From Artemisia argyi (taxonomy: Eukaryota > Streptophyta > Magnoliopsida > Asterales > Asteraceae), in contig CM060687.1 in assembly GCA_030686995.1 (NCBI GenBank), forward strand, positions 167,882,090 through 167,946,089: DNA of 64,000 nucleotides. Direction: 5' to 3'. A program made the translations under genes and the position numbers. The notes under the pieces were generated by a model that saw nothing but the letters and a program-made list of their open reading frames with translations, was not told the DNA's origin and searched no databases. This document shows, piece by piece, positions 26,307-38,320 of this stretch; position 1 is the first letter of the stretch, and the number at the start of each line of letters is the position of its first letter.

Positions 26307-26547
26307 AAGAGGTATGATGCAAATGATGTTTTCCTAACGTTTTTCATTTTTATTAACAATGTGAGGAAACACTTTGTCCTAATTGTGAGAAGTAATTTTT
26401 CAAAAATTCTTATATGGGGTGTTTGATAATTCATGATATTGTTTAACAAGATGCAATTCCTAACTAAGTAAAAACATGATTAGTTTAGTTCATAATCAAG
26501 GTTTTTTCCTGGATTTTCAAATTTACGCATAAACCCTAAGACTTTAG
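26307..26547. other. spacer between two nested LTR elements
   Basis: Non-coding remnant of the element into which both LTR elements inserted. It ends with the TTTAG target site of the Tekay element (26543-26547). Confidence 0.5.
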
Positions 26548-27649
26548 TGTGACAACTGGCAAAATAGGGAGCCGTTTTATAAAACCCGCATTACATTAAA
26601 AAGTATATATATAAATGCGTATATTAATAATAAAACGATCACGAGTAAACGTATAATAATAAAACGATAGTTATTATACTATGCAAATAGTGTAATAAAC
26701 GTCGGGATATTATTATAAATAATAACTATATAAATAATGGCAAAATATAAGTCGGGCAACTAATAATTAAAAATGTGATTTTGTTTATAAATTAGAAACT
26801 TATCGAGTTATACGAATTGTGGGTCTTTAAAGTCCAAGTGGGCTTTATATTGTGACTTTTGTGTTGTCACGGATATATGACGGTAAATATAAACATTTTA
26901 TATATCGAATGACTTATTCTAGATCGAGTTATTGGACGATATAAAATGAGTATATTAATGGGCATCGTATCCCACGACGCCCATAGGATGTGGTATATAT
27001 TTTAGGGTAATAAATTACTATATGTCTCGTGGAATTTGGCCGATTCGACGATATATATAGGGAATTCATTGGACTACGACATATACCAAATAGATACTTA
27101 TGTGCAATGTGTCTTAGGTTGGGTATAATTTTGGAACGATATATTACGTAAATAAATATGGGAGATTATCAAATCGACGGATTTAATAAGCTTCGATAAT
27201 TATTTAAATAATATGTTGGAATAACATTAGACCTATAGTTGTTTTATTATTGTTCTTGTTGTGGCTTTTTGGTTTGAGCTGTGTCGACCCTCCACCCGTA
27301 TGGATACCAAACGTCGAATTTCAAATGAATATGAAGTTAATTCGAGAAATGGACATTTTTGGAAAATAATATGGAATACGTTTGGGAATGGGAATATTTG
27401 ATTTTTGAGGAAATGATTTCTGAACGGGTTTGATATTGTTAGGAAGTGCTGAGTCTGTAGTCGCCGTTACGTGAGTTGCTTGAGATTACCTATGTCTTTC
27501 TTCTATCGTTTCTTTTGAGGATTTCTGGACTTGAGGTGAGTCATAGCCCCACTTTTACTCTTGAACTTTGTTTTCAATACTTGGGGTGAGAAACGTGCAA
27601 ATGTTTTATGTGGACTATTATCGCTTTATTTATTTATTTCAAAACTTGC

Positions 27650-28163
27650 TGTTAGGAATTATACTTTGAGTTGATATTGACAAATATGAAAGATGAAGGA
27701 CTTATGGAGACAAAGGAAGAAACTTGCAAAGAAAGAAAAAAGATTACAGCATATCTTTTATTATTCTAGTTTATTCCTTGTAACCCTAGTATCTCTATTA
27801 TATAAAGAGATACAGGGAATATGTTTTATATGTCTTCCACAATGTAAAATCAGAAAAACGTGTGTGTAAGTCTAGGGCTGGAAAAACGCCTAGACTAGTG
27901 TACGGGTGTTTTATGGGAAACACCTAGGGTAGATTGTGTTAAGCCTCAACTATCTTAGATAGCTGTTAGGATGTAACCGTGCTACACTTGATCACGTAGC
28001 ATTGGGGCTTTGATGTATGTTAGAGTAGAGATGATGACGAGAAACCTTGTTAGCAATAATAAAGATGTTTTGTTTATTCCGCTGCGTACATGTTCCTTAT
28101 CTTTGTTATTGTGCAATCCCTAGATGAGGTTTATCCAACCTCGAGCTTTAAACGATCTCATCA
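27650..28163 (+). repeat. 5' LTR of the coding-poor element
   Basis: 514 bp from TGTTAGGAATTATAC to CGATCTCATCA. A TATA-like ATTATATAAAGAG lies near 27796-27808. Confidence 0.9.
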
Positions 28164-28481
28164 ATTGGTATCAGAGAGGGGGCTCTTGATATCTAGGATT
28201 TACAAGGTTCGTTGTCGAAGAACGAAGAAAACAAGAAAAATTCGTATCTGGTTCGTATTTTCGTAACTCACTGCAGGTCAGTTTTCAAGGCGCGATATCT
28301 CCTTCGTTAACCGTTGGATCGGGCTGAAATTTTTACTGGAGGTTCTCTACATGACAAGGAAGAGTTCCACCGGAGGGATCTTTAATCTGAGCTCCCAGTA
28401 AAAAGATATGATTTTTCTAAAAGTCTGCTGCAGAAAAGTTTGTAAGTCGAATTTTTAGGGTTTTCTTGATATCAAACTTCT

Positions 28482-28710
28482 ATTTTCGCTATTTATTGAA
28501 TATATTCATTATGGAAGTTTGGATTTATGTTGTTTGGTGCCTAAAATTCATGGAAGAAAGAAGTTTTGGAGAAGGTACAAATTGATTTTTAGGGATTCTA
28601 GATCTGCTATACATGCTTCTACTAGTACTTTCATTAGACTTGGTGAGCAGGTTTTAAAACCTGTGATGAACCCTAATGATGATGCTGGAACGAGTTATGA
28701 TGAACCCTAA
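28482..28710 (+). other. weak ORF after the leader of the coding-poor element
   Basis: A 63-codon frame (28519-28710) reads FWRRYKLIFRDSRS and ends in NPNDDAGTSYDEP. It is the first open stretch after the primer binding site, the place of gag, but it shows no gag motif. It may be non-functional. Confidence 0.2.
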
Positions 28711-28911
28711 CGATGCTAAGCTGATCGAATTGTTTAGTGCTTTGGAGTTGTGAATAAACTCTAACTGATAAAGAATTGGAAAGCATCAGTTATGATTCTA
28801 GGGTTTTAGCCGCTATTCGTGATTTTATGGTGATAACTATTGATGGTACGCTTGTTAGTGTTGGTCAGTGAGCTTTTCGTGGTCCTTCAGGTTCGTATTA
28901 TCGCTATCAAG

Positions 28912-29150
28912 TTACCACTGCAACGCTAAAAAGTTTCCACTGCAGTCTCACGTTTCCACTGCAAGGTTAAATTTTACCACTGCACGCTTATTAGTTACCA
29001 CTGCATGCTTATACGTTACCACTGAAGCCAAAATCGTTTCCACTGCAGTCTCATGTTACCACTGCTAGGCTATTTTTGTTTCCACTGCACGCTTACGAGT
29101 TTCCACTGATGCTTCTATTGTTACCACTGCTACTTGTATATTACGACTGT
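28912..29150 (+). repeat. array of TTACCACTGC / TTTCCACTGC motifs with 21-bp spacing
   Basis: Twelve copies of TT(A/T)CCACTGC, the last degenerate, start at 28912, 28934, 28953, 28974, 28995, 29016, 29037, 29056, 29079, 29100, 29121 and 29141. Most steps are 19-23 bp, usually 21. The sequence between motifs is not conserved. In one frame the array reads as seven-residue steps (VTTACLY, VTTEAKI), but no long ORF is kept. Confidence 0.85.
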
Positions 29151-30188
29151 TGCGTTTCTCTTTCGTACTAGTTGTGATTATATGGGATGGTATGGTAATC
29201 CTTTATAGTGGACGTGCATGGGACGGTGGTGATTTATCTTGCTTGGCGTGTAGTACAAGATTGGTAACTTACAATTGATTGATCAAGTGATGTCACTGTC
29301 TCATACTACGGAAAATTACCTCGTACTACATAGTATTCAATTGGCCGGTGCTCAATAATTAATTCTACTTGGTGACAAAAAGCGACAAAAGGATTATGTG
29401 TCGATTACATTATTTATTCGTTGCATCTGATGGCCAAATCAAGAAGTTTCGTTAATGGGTCGGTGCAAAGAAGACAATCTCGTATCATTGATTGTTTATT
29501 CATGAGTCTGCAATTGTGAATCATTCTTGTCGTCTAATGCATGGATAAGGTTATTAGTGAATTTGAAGTTATCATATGGTGACAAAGCTTGGATCAGTTT
29601 TAAAGAGATTTTATTGGTGGGGATTTAAGGAGTTTGATGCAACTAAGATTCGGTGTGGTGAGATGCAGTGAAGAATATATATTTAAAACAAGCTACTGCT
29701 GCTGCGTTTATTAATTTGGAACAGGTTGGTTCCAATACACACACAGGGGAAGACACACACACAAGAGTTATGAGTTTGATTTATTGGTGCTTACACAGAA
29801 TACAAAGGCTCGTTTTTATTTGTTTTAATTGGTTACGAAGAAAGGTTTTTATCACCTATTTGATGATGAAGTGGAGTTTCTTGGATGAGTGTTCTTATCA
29901 TATCTCAAGGTGGGTGTTACACTTTTGAGATAACTTGTTTGTTCGTTCAGGTGACTACGAATTGACAAAACACTTGAAGGAGTTACGTTATTGTGCTCAG
30001 TGATTTTTTGTCAAGAGGTTGCGATCTCCCTATACGTTAAGTATACGTTCGAAGTCAATTTTAGTACAAGATATAAGGCACAAGTTTGGGTTGTTCTACT
30101 TCAACATCAAGTTGGTTATATTTAGTTTTCTTCATTAGTAATCATTACATGGAGCCTACATTCAACAAATGGTTAACATATGGGTTTC

Positions 30189-30583
30189 AGGGGAAGCTTA
30201 AGTGTTTAAATGATTAACCATTGATATGCTACATCGAGGTGAAGGTTTTTGCTACTGCTAGTTGTTGTTACTACTGATGGTTTTGATTTCTATTGTTTCA
30301 AGTCCATTTATAGATGCGGAAAACTTAATGGTGGGCGACTTTGAAACATTGGAAAGATGAATTGGATGTGTAATATTGATTCGTGGTTGTGAAGATCAAG
30401 GTTGCTTACATTTGTCCCCTATTTGATGATGACAAAAAGGGGAAGAAGAATACTTTTGAAGATTGCAGCTTGAAGATCCTTGATGATATGCATGGTTTGA
30501 GGGGAAGACGACATCTTTCATATATACTAACTTCAGGGGAAGTTCATGCTTATTTAGTTTTGTCATATCAACTAGGGGAAGAT
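30189..30583 (+). promoter_or_regulatory. multiple polypurine-tract motifs before the 3' LTR
   Basis: AGGGGAAG occurs at 30189, 30438, 30500, 30535 and 30574. The last is two bases from the LTR start (30584) and is the expected plus-strand primer. The others would be spare or decoy tracts. Confidence 0.6.
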
Positions 30584-31097
30584 TGTTAGGAATTATACTT
30601 TGAGTTGATATTGACAAATATGAAAGATGAAGGACTTATGGAGACAAAGGAAGAAACTTGCAAAGAAAGAAAAAAGATTACAGCATATCTTTTATTATTC
30701 TAGTTTATTCCTTGTAACCCTAGTATCTCTATTATATAAAGAGATACAGGGAATATGTTTTATATGTCTTCCACAATGTAAAATCAGAAAAACGTGTGTG
30801 TAAGTCTAGGGCTGGAAAAACGCCTAGACTAGTGTACGGGTGTTTTATGGGAAACACCTAGGGTAGATTGTGTTAAGCCTCAACTATCTTAGATAGCTGT
30901 TAGGATGTAACCGTGCTACACTTGATCACGTAGCATTGGGGCTTTGATGTATGTTAGAGTAGAGATGATGACGAGAAACCTTGTTAGCAATAATAAAGAT
31001 GTTTTGTTTATTCCGCTGCGTACATGTTCCTTATCTTTGTTATTGTGCAATCCCTAGATGAGGTTTATCCAACCTCGAGCTTTAAACGATCTCATCA
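30584..31097 (+). repeat. 3' LTR of the coding-poor element
   Basis: 514 bp, no difference from 27650-28163 found by eye. Confidence 0.9.
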
Positions 31098-31731
31098 CTT
31101 GCTATGCTTATAGAACTAGGTAGGATTAAGCGAGGCCTAGTCCCGAACTAGGTAAGCTATTGATTTAGTTGTTGAGCGAGGCCTAGTCCCGAACTAGGTA
31201 AGCTATTGGATTGGTTATAGAGCGAGGCCTAGACTTGAGCTAGGTAAGCTATTGATTGGATTGATTTGAGCTATAGCGTGCACCTATATGGATGAATTGT
31301 TTTGGTTGGAATATTTTGGTTGGATGATTGAGGCATAGTCTAGCTAGCAAGCGTTTTGCGTATATGTCCACTATATTGAATTATGAATCTAAACCTATGA
31401 TCTCACCAGCGAAAGCTGACTTTTAGCACGTTTTCTCAGGTAATTAAGTGATGCTCTGCGGATGCTTGGGATTGGAGGCTTGGCATTTGGCACCGGTTAT
31501 GGATCTATATTTTCTAAACTCTGATAACTATTGTGGACCTATATTTATTTCTTTTGGGCCTGACTTTGGATGATTTTGGGATAATGTAAACTTTAAAACC
31601 CCGTGTGGTTGTACTTTATTATGTTTACTTTATCTCGTTCTTTTATGTCTTGTGTTTGGATACCAATCCCCGTAGCACCCCGAAAGCTTTTTGAGTCTTC
31701 CGCTGTACCAAATTTTGGGGGTGTTACAGAT

Positions 31732-31745
31732 TGGTATTAGAGCCA
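31732..31745 (+). other. primer binding site of the Tekay-type element
   Basis: TGGTATTAGAGCCA lies three bases after the LTR end. It matches the site complementary to initiator tRNA-Met (TGGTATCAGAGCCA) except for one base. Confidence 0.75.
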
Positions 31746-32148
31746 AGGTTATAGAGAACTAGGTAAATAGACACCTAAACTATAACCGGTTTTCATAGAA
31801 AACGATCCTCGACCATTGCCCGCCAGCCCGCCAAGCCGAAGCATCATTGTTTATTATTGAGGTATTATGAGATTATTGAGACGATTATAGACTTGGGATT
31901 TCTTGAGATGATTTGAGGATTTGAGGTTTATTGATTTAGTGATATGATGCGTTTTGAGGAATTATATGCGTTTTGAGGAATTAGATGGCTTAATTGTTTT
32001 GAGAATGTTTTAGTAATGCGGTATTTTAAAATCTTTCTTGATTATATACGATTTGGATTTATATGATGATTTTTGGATTTGGTATTTTTAGTTCGCGGTT
32101 TAGTTGTTTTGAAACACTTACACCTACCCTACGCCGTTATCACAGACT

Positions 32149-33228
32149 ATGGCCTCCCATACGCCTGATGTTGTTGAGGATATTCTTACTACACCGGTAT
32201 TGCCAGCACAGTTCACCATGGCTCCTGATGACCCTTACCAGGTTGCCATGCATTCAGCTACTATGACACCGACAGGTTCTACTTCAGCACCACCTGCTGC
32301 ATCTACGCAGGGACCCTTATCTCCTTTAGGGCTCCCTGGTACATCGAGGCAACTTACTCTTCATCAGGCTTTGGCTCGTGTGGATCCATGTTTTGCCCAC
32401 CGAGCTACGGCACGTATGTCGGTACGCCCTACTTCACCACCTTTACAGATTGATGCTCACTCTCTTCTGTCTGAGGCGCCACCCGCATCATTGCGTCGTC
32501 GTCCTAGATCACCTACCCCTTCACCACATGGTTCACCTGTTAGGAGACGACGATTGATGATGTACTCTTCCGATGAGGAGGAGGAGTACGAGGGTGAGGA
32601 TGAGGCTGATGACCCTCAGGAGGCTGAGCAGGGTGATGATGATGACCCTGAGGAGGAGGATGACCCTCAGGAGGATGAGATGCCTGATGATGATGATGTG
32701 TTAGTACCACTAGCTCAGGCTGAGGAGCCTGATTCACCCGTACATCCGATTGAGCCTAATTCACCTGATCATCCATTTTTGTTTGAGTTGCCACCTGGTA
32801 GTCCCGTTGAGTCGGATGCACCTTCTGAGGTTTCTGCTGAGCATGCAGAGTTAGGTGAGATTGGTAGGTTGTGGGCTCAGATTATGGATCTTGGTGAGAG
32901 AGTTGCACGTATATCTGATCGACTTGAGAGGGTTATTGGAGAGTTCATAGCGGATCTGAGAGTGGATATGACTGTGGTTGTGGGCAGGACTACTGAGATG
33001 AGGAGAGTTTTGATGGAGGTTCATGAGCATATCGATAGTTTACAGCGAGGTTTTGTTACAGCTAGAGAGGTCGACCGCAAGCTATGGCAAAGGAATGCCG
33101 AGCTGGAGAAGGAGGTGGCTGACCTCAAGAGAGACCGAGACACCTATAGCGTGGAGCTAGGATTGTTATGGAGGGATCTTGATGGCTTGAGGCAGGAGTT
33201 GAGGAGCCTCCGCCAGCAGCGTGGCTAG
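32149..33228 (+). CDS. extra ORF upstream of gag in the Tekay-type element (acidic, coiled coil)
   Basis: The frame is open for 359 codons from the first ATG after the leader and ends 357 bp before gag. Residues 1-60 are Pro/Thr/Ser-rich. About 110-135 is basic (SLRRRPRSPTPSPHGSPVRR). About 138-190 is extremely acidic (YSSDEEEEYEGEDEADDPQE and more). About 235-359 is predicted helical, with regular hydrophobic spacing and many Arg/Glu (LGERVARISDRLERVIGEF, VADLKRDRDTYSVELGLL), so likely coiled coil. No known enzyme domain is visible. Similar acidic coiled-coil ORFs before gag are, as I recall, found in Asteraceae Ty3 elements. Its role is unknown; RNA- or chromatin-tethering or Gag partnering are guesses. 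It has no stop although the pol frame has three. Confidence 0.7.
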   Translation: MASHTPDVVEDILTTPVLPAQFTMAPDDPYQVAMHSATMTPTGSTSAPPAASTQGPLSPLGLPGTSRQLTLHQALARVDPCFAHRATARMSVRPTSPPLQIDAHSLLSEAPPASLRRRPRSPTPSPHGSPVRRRRLMMYSSDEEEEYEGEDEADDPQEAEQGDDDDPEEEDDPQEDEMPDDDDVLVPLAQAEEPDSPVHPIEPNSPDHPFLFELPPGSPVESDAPSEVSAEHAELGEIGRLWAQIMDLGERVARISDRLERVIGEFIADLRVDMTVVVGRTTEMRRVLMEVHEHIDSLQRGFVTAREVDRKLWQRNAELEKEVADLKRDRDTYSVELGLLWRDLDGLRQELRSLRQQRG

Positions 33229-33585
33229 TTGCTTGGGTTATGTTGTCTTGTTGCTTTCTTAACCGAGGAGTGTTCGGTTAGAAAAGCTAGTTATCATGTT
33301 TTGATGTATTTTGTTCAGTATTCGTCTCTTTTGGAACGATTAGTACGTTTTGTGTTATCCAATAGTTGGAACGATGTTAGATCGCTATTGTATGGTTGAT
33401 GGTTATTAGTATATGGTATTATGGGATTTTAGGTGTTATGGAAATTGAGTCCTTATCCATTTTATTGATGTTTCATGGTGTATTGTTACTATTCTTTCCG
33501 TGACTTGGCTTTGTTGAATTTCTTTTGTTGAGCATATTGATAAGTTCTATCAGAGACTCACGAACTTGTGTGATGTTTCAGATCA

Positions 33586-36500
33586 ATGGCCCCACGAAGA
33601 AACCCAGTTAGAGCTACCAGAACTGGACCTACAACGACTACCCCTGGTCGTCGAGGTCGCCGTCCTACTCGAAATGTTGAGACCCCTACTCCTGATAACC
33701 TGGACACTACTAACCGCAACAACAGGAATCAAAATGTTGATGTTCAGGAAGACAATGATCATGTTCCACTTAATGCACCTACTGTGGATTAAGCAATGAT
33801 CAATCAACTTGTGGAGCAACGAGTTGCTGAGCTACTAGCTGAGTCAAATCATTCCAACAATTCTGCTGGATCATTTCCACCTGTTCGTGCTAATGGATGT
33901 AACTACAAGGAGTTTAAGATTTGTGGACCTATTGAGTTTGGTGGAACTGAAGGAGTGGTTTACTTGGTTAGGTGGATAGAGAAGACTGAGTATGTGTTTA
34001 ATGTCAGTGGTTGTGCGGAGAATACGAAGGTAAAGTTTGCTTCTTTTACCTTTAAGGATGAAGCCTTAACTTGGTGGAACAATTACCGTAACTCGGTTGG
34101 GAGTGATGTGGCTTATGCTATGACTTGGGAGCAATTTAAGTCTTTGTTGATTTAGACTTACTGCCCAAGGAATGAGATTAAGAAGTTGGAAATTGAGTTC
34201 TGGAAAGGTACCGATATGGCAACTTACAATCGCCGTTATCGAGAGTTGGCCTTACTCTGTCCCGATATGGTTAAGACTGAGACCCAAAAGATTGAGAGGT
34301 ATACCGATGGATTGCCGGTAGCTACAAGGAACGATGTGATTTCTGCTAAGCCTGCAAACATTCATGAGGCTATCACTATCGCTCAACAATTGATGGACTC
34401 TTTGGCATTGGAAGAATCTGAGAAGGATAAGAATGGAAAGAGAAAGAGGGATGATCACTCTAAGGGTAGTGATCGTCGAAACAAGAGACAAACAACTACT
34501 AGAGCTTATGCCATGGGAGATGGAGACAAGAAGAACTACAATGGAGATGCACCCAAATGTAACCGATGTTACAAGCATCATTCTGGTCGATGTACTGTGA
34601 TGTGCAAGAATTGCTCTAAGATGGGACACATAGCTAAGGATTGTAGAGCTCGACCACTTGCTATGGTTCAAGCTACTCCTGAAACTATGAACAAAGCAAA
34701 TGTTACTTGCTATGGATGTGGAAAGAAAGGACATTATCGGAATGAGTGTAGGGAATCGTGGAACCGAGGGAATCAAGGATCGGGTGGTAATGAGTACAAT
34801 AATGGAAACCGTGGAGCTGGAGGAAACCGTGGACGACAAGATAATGGGGACCAACGTGTGGAAGCTGGAGCTGCTCATGGAAGAGTGTATGCACTTGGGA
34901 ACGAGAGAGGAGAAGATCCGAACGTTGTAACTGGTACGTTCCTTCTCAATAATCGTTATGCTTCCATACTATTTGATACTGGTGCCAATAAGAGTTTTGT
35001 GTCCACTAAGTTTGCACCCTTACTTGAGAAACCCCCGATGGCCTTAGGAATTGGTAATGATGTAGAGTTAGCTAATGGAAACATAGAGAGGATTAAGACT
35101 ATCATTCGCGGTTGCACGTTAAACTTTCTGAACCGTCCTTTCAACACAGATCTTCTACCCGTCACGTTAGGAAGTTTTGATGTCATTATTGGTATGGATT
35201 GGTTGTCGAAGTATCGTGTTCATATAATTTGCGATGAGAAGATCGTGCGTGTGCCTTACGGCAAGGAGATTCTGAACATACCAGGAGATAGAAAGGATTT
35301 GAGAGGCCCATCTACATTAGCGGTTGTATCTTGCACTAAGTTGCCGAAGCTAATGGAAAAAGGAAGTTTTTTTTTCTTAGCCCAAATTTCTGAGAAAGGA
35401 GAGAAGGAGAAGAAAGAAAGGTGCATTGGAGATGTACCTATAGTTCGTGATTTTTCGGATGTGTTTCACGATGACTTGCCGGGAATTCCGCCTAATAGAC
35501 AAGTTGAGTTTCAAATTGAGTTGATACCTGGTGCTGCACCTGTAGCACGAGCGCCTTATCGTCTTGCACCTACTGAATTGGAAGAGTTGTCGAAACAATT
35601 AGCGGAGTTAGCCGAAAAGGGATTCATAAGACCAAGTTCTTTGCCTTAGGGAGCCCCGGTCTTATTTGTGAAGAAGAAGGATGGATCGTTTCGCATGTGT
35701 ATCGATTATCGAGAGTTGAACAAGTTAACGGTGAAGAATAGATACCCGTTACCAAGGATCGACGATTTGTTCGATCAGCTTCAAGGATCGAATGTGTATT
35801 CGAAGATCGATTTGAGGTCGGGATATCATCAGCTTCGAGTGCGCGAGGAAGATATTCCGAAAACGGCTTTCAGAACCCGTTACGGGCATTACGAGTTTCA
35901 GGTGATGCCGTTTGGGTCGACTAACGCACCGGCGGTATTCATGGACCTCATGAATCGGGTGTGTAAGCCTTACTTAGATAAGTTCGTGATTGTGTTCATC
36001 GATGACATTCTGATTTATTCGAAGAGTGAGAAGGAGCATGAGGAGCATCTAAGACTTATCTTAGAATTGCTCAGGAAGGAGAAACTGTATGCCAAGTTTT
36101 CGAAATGTGAATTTTGGATTCCGACGGTACAATTTCTAGGACATGTGATTGATAGACAAGGAGTTCATGTTGATCCTACTAAGATTGAAGCAATTAAAGA
36201 TTGGGATGCACCTATGACCCCAACAGAAGTTCGTCAATTTTTGGGATTAGCCGGTTATTACCGAAGATTCATTGAGGGATTTTCGAAGATAGCAAAACCG
36301 TTGACCAAATTGACTCAAAAGAGTGTTAAGTATGAATGGGGAGATAAGGAAGAGGAAGCATTTCAGTTACTTAAGGAGATGTTGTGTAGTGCTCCTATCT
36401 TGGCGTTACCCAAAGGTAACGAGGATTTTGTTGTCTATTGTGATGCTTCACATAAAGGTTTAGGAGCTGTGTTAATGCAACGAGAGAAAGTGATAGCTTA

Positions 36501-38268
36501 TGCTTCCCGACAACTCAAGAAGCATGAGAAGAACTACACCACCCATGATTTGGAGTTAGGTGCTGTGGTTTTTGCCTTGAGGATATGGAGACATTACTTG
36601 TATGGAACCAAGTGTGTAGTGTTTACTGACCACAAAAGTCTGCAACACATTTTGAACCAAAAAGAGCTTAACATGAGGCAGCGACGTTGGATTGAGCTGC
36701 TAAGAGATTACGATTGTGAAATTCGCTACCATCCGGGTAAAGCAAACGTTGTTGCTGATGCTCTTAGTCGAAAGGAGAGAATTCCACCGTTACGAGTTAG
36801 GTCATTAGGAATGACTATCGTATCGCCATTACCATCTCAAATATTAGAAGCTCAAACGGAAGCGTTGAAAGCAGAGAATCGAGCTGCTGAGAACATATTT
36901 GGGATGGCAGAAAATGAGAAGGGATTTGTTAGGCGTTCTGATGGAGTATTATGTTTCGGAGAGCGAAGTTGGGTACCATTGTATGGAGGAATTCGAGAGT
37001 TGATTATGCATGAGTCGCATAAGTCAAGATACTCTATCCATCCTGGGTCTGACAAAATGTACCAGGATTTGAAAAAGTTATATTGGTGGCCAAATATGAA
37101 GGCAGATATAGCGTTGTATGTTAGTAAGTGCTTGACTTGCTCTAAGGTTAAAGCCGAACATCAAAGATCGTCAGGATTATTGACGCAGCCAGAACTTCCG
37201 GTTTGGAAATGGGAGCGGATTACGATGGACTTTATTACCAAATTACCAAAGACAGTTAGCGGTTGCGACGCTATATGGGTAATTGTGGATCGTTTAACTA
37301 AGTCTGCTCATTTCCTGACGATTAGTGAAGATGATAGTATGGATAAACTTGCGAGATTGTATGTGAAGGAGATTGTTTCTCGTCATGGAGTTCCGATATC
37401 GATTATTTCGGATCGCGACAGCCGCTTCACGTCAGCATTGTGGCGATCACATCAAACCGCTTTGGGGATGAGACTTGATATGAGTACTGCATATCACCCC
37501 CAAACCGATGGTCAAAGTGAAAGAACTATTCAAACTTTGGAGGATATGCTTCGTGCATGCATCATAGACTTTGGTAAAGGCTGGGAGAAATATCTACCCC
37601 TTGCGGAGTTCTCCTACAACGATAGCTACCACACAAGTCTTAAGGCTGCACCATTTGAAGCTTTATATGGTCGTAAATGTCGTTCACCTATTGGTTGGGC
37701 AGAAGTTGGAGATAGCCAACTCACAGGCCCTGAGCTTATTTTGGAAACTACTGAGAAGGTAACGCAAATTCGAGATCGGCTGCAAGCAGCTAGAGATAGG
37801 CAGAAAAGCTACGCCGAACAGAGGCGTAAACCCCTAGAATTCCAGGTAGGAGACAAAGTGATGTTGAAAGTCTCGCCTTGGAAGGGTGTGATACGTTTTG
37901 TGAAACGTGGGAAACTTAATCCCCGCTACATTGGACCATTTCTTATTTTGGAAAGAATTGGGCCCGTAGCGTATCGTTTGGAATTACCTATGGAACTGAG
38001 TAAAGTTCATGATGTGTTTCATGTTAGCAATCTGAAGAAATGCCTTTCAGAGGAAACACCAGTTATACCAATCAAAGATATTCGTGTGGATGAAAGTTTG
38101 AATTTTGTGGAAGGGCCGATTGAGATAATGGATAGAGAGATCAAACGACTCAAGAGGAGTCGTATTCCGCTCATCAAAGTTCGTTGGAATTCGCGGCACG
38201 GACCGGAATTTACGTGGGAACGTGAGGATGAGTTTCGAAAGAGATATCCGAAGTTTTTCACTTCGTAG
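33586..38268 (+). pseudogene. gag-pol: gag-pol polyprotein of the Tekay-type element, three in-frame stops
   Basis: A single frame of 1561 codons, stop included, is broken only by TAA at 33790-33792, TAG at 34153-34155 and TAG at 35647-35649. In order it holds: a Gag retrotransposon domain (FTFKDEALTWWNNYRNS); three Cys/His knuckles (CNRCYKHHSGRC, CKNCSKMGHIAKDC, CYGCGKKGHYRNEC); an aspartic protease with FDTGANKSF (DTG at 34975-34983); reverse transcriptase with FIDDILIYS (FIDD at 35995-36006, in place of the common YxDD); RNase H ([22 protein letters not shown]); integrase with an HHCC finger ([24 protein letters not shown]) and the D,D,E residues in [15 protein letters not shown] and SERTIQ; a GPF motif; and a chromodomain-like C-terminus ([19 protein letters not shown]). 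The rest is well conserved, so the damage is probably recent. Confidence 0.85.
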
Positions 38269-38309
38269 ATGGGTTATTTCGAGAGAAACCCGGGACGGGT
38301 TCCTTCTGA

Positions 38310-38320
38310 GGCTGGGAGGA
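38310..38320 (+). other. polypurine tract of the Tekay-type element
   Basis: GGCTGGGAGGA lies directly before the 3' LTR start TGTGACAAC (38321) and 41 bases after the pol stop. Confidence 0.7.

Larger units (their letters stand above)
27650..31097 (+). mobile_element. coding-poor copia-like LTR element with identical LTRs
   Basis: LTRs of 514 bp (27650-28163 and 30584-31097) read the same at every position I compared, with CTTGC duplicated on both sides (27645-27649 and 31098-31102). A tRNA-Met-type primer binding site (TTGGTATCAGA, about 28165) follows the 5' LTR. The 2.42-kb interior has no recognisable gag or pol, so it is a non-autonomous (LARD-like) element. Five AGGGGAAG motifs precede the 3' LTR. 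Repeated polypurine-like motifs are a known trait of Sireviruses, so that lineage is suggested. Confidence 0.85.
26548..31728 (+). repeat. 5' LTR of the Tekay-type element, shortened and interrupted
   Basis: Without the nested element (3448 bp plus 5-bp TSD) it is about 1.73 kb, against about 3.6 kb for the 3' LTR. The missing part, about 1.88 kb, lies between ACATTAAAA (about 26600) and the TATATAAATGCGTATATTAAT junction. A 46-bp tandem repeat (GCGAGGCCTAG units at 31130, 31176, 31222) lies near the 3' side. Confidence 0.8.

Noticed and set aside
28912..29150. CRISPR-like array
   Set aside because: This is plant nuclear DNA; the repeated motif is only 10 bases and spacers are 9-13 bases.
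31732..31745. tRNA fragment
   Set aside because: It is a primer binding site complementary to a tRNA, not a tRNA gene; no cloverleaf can be built.
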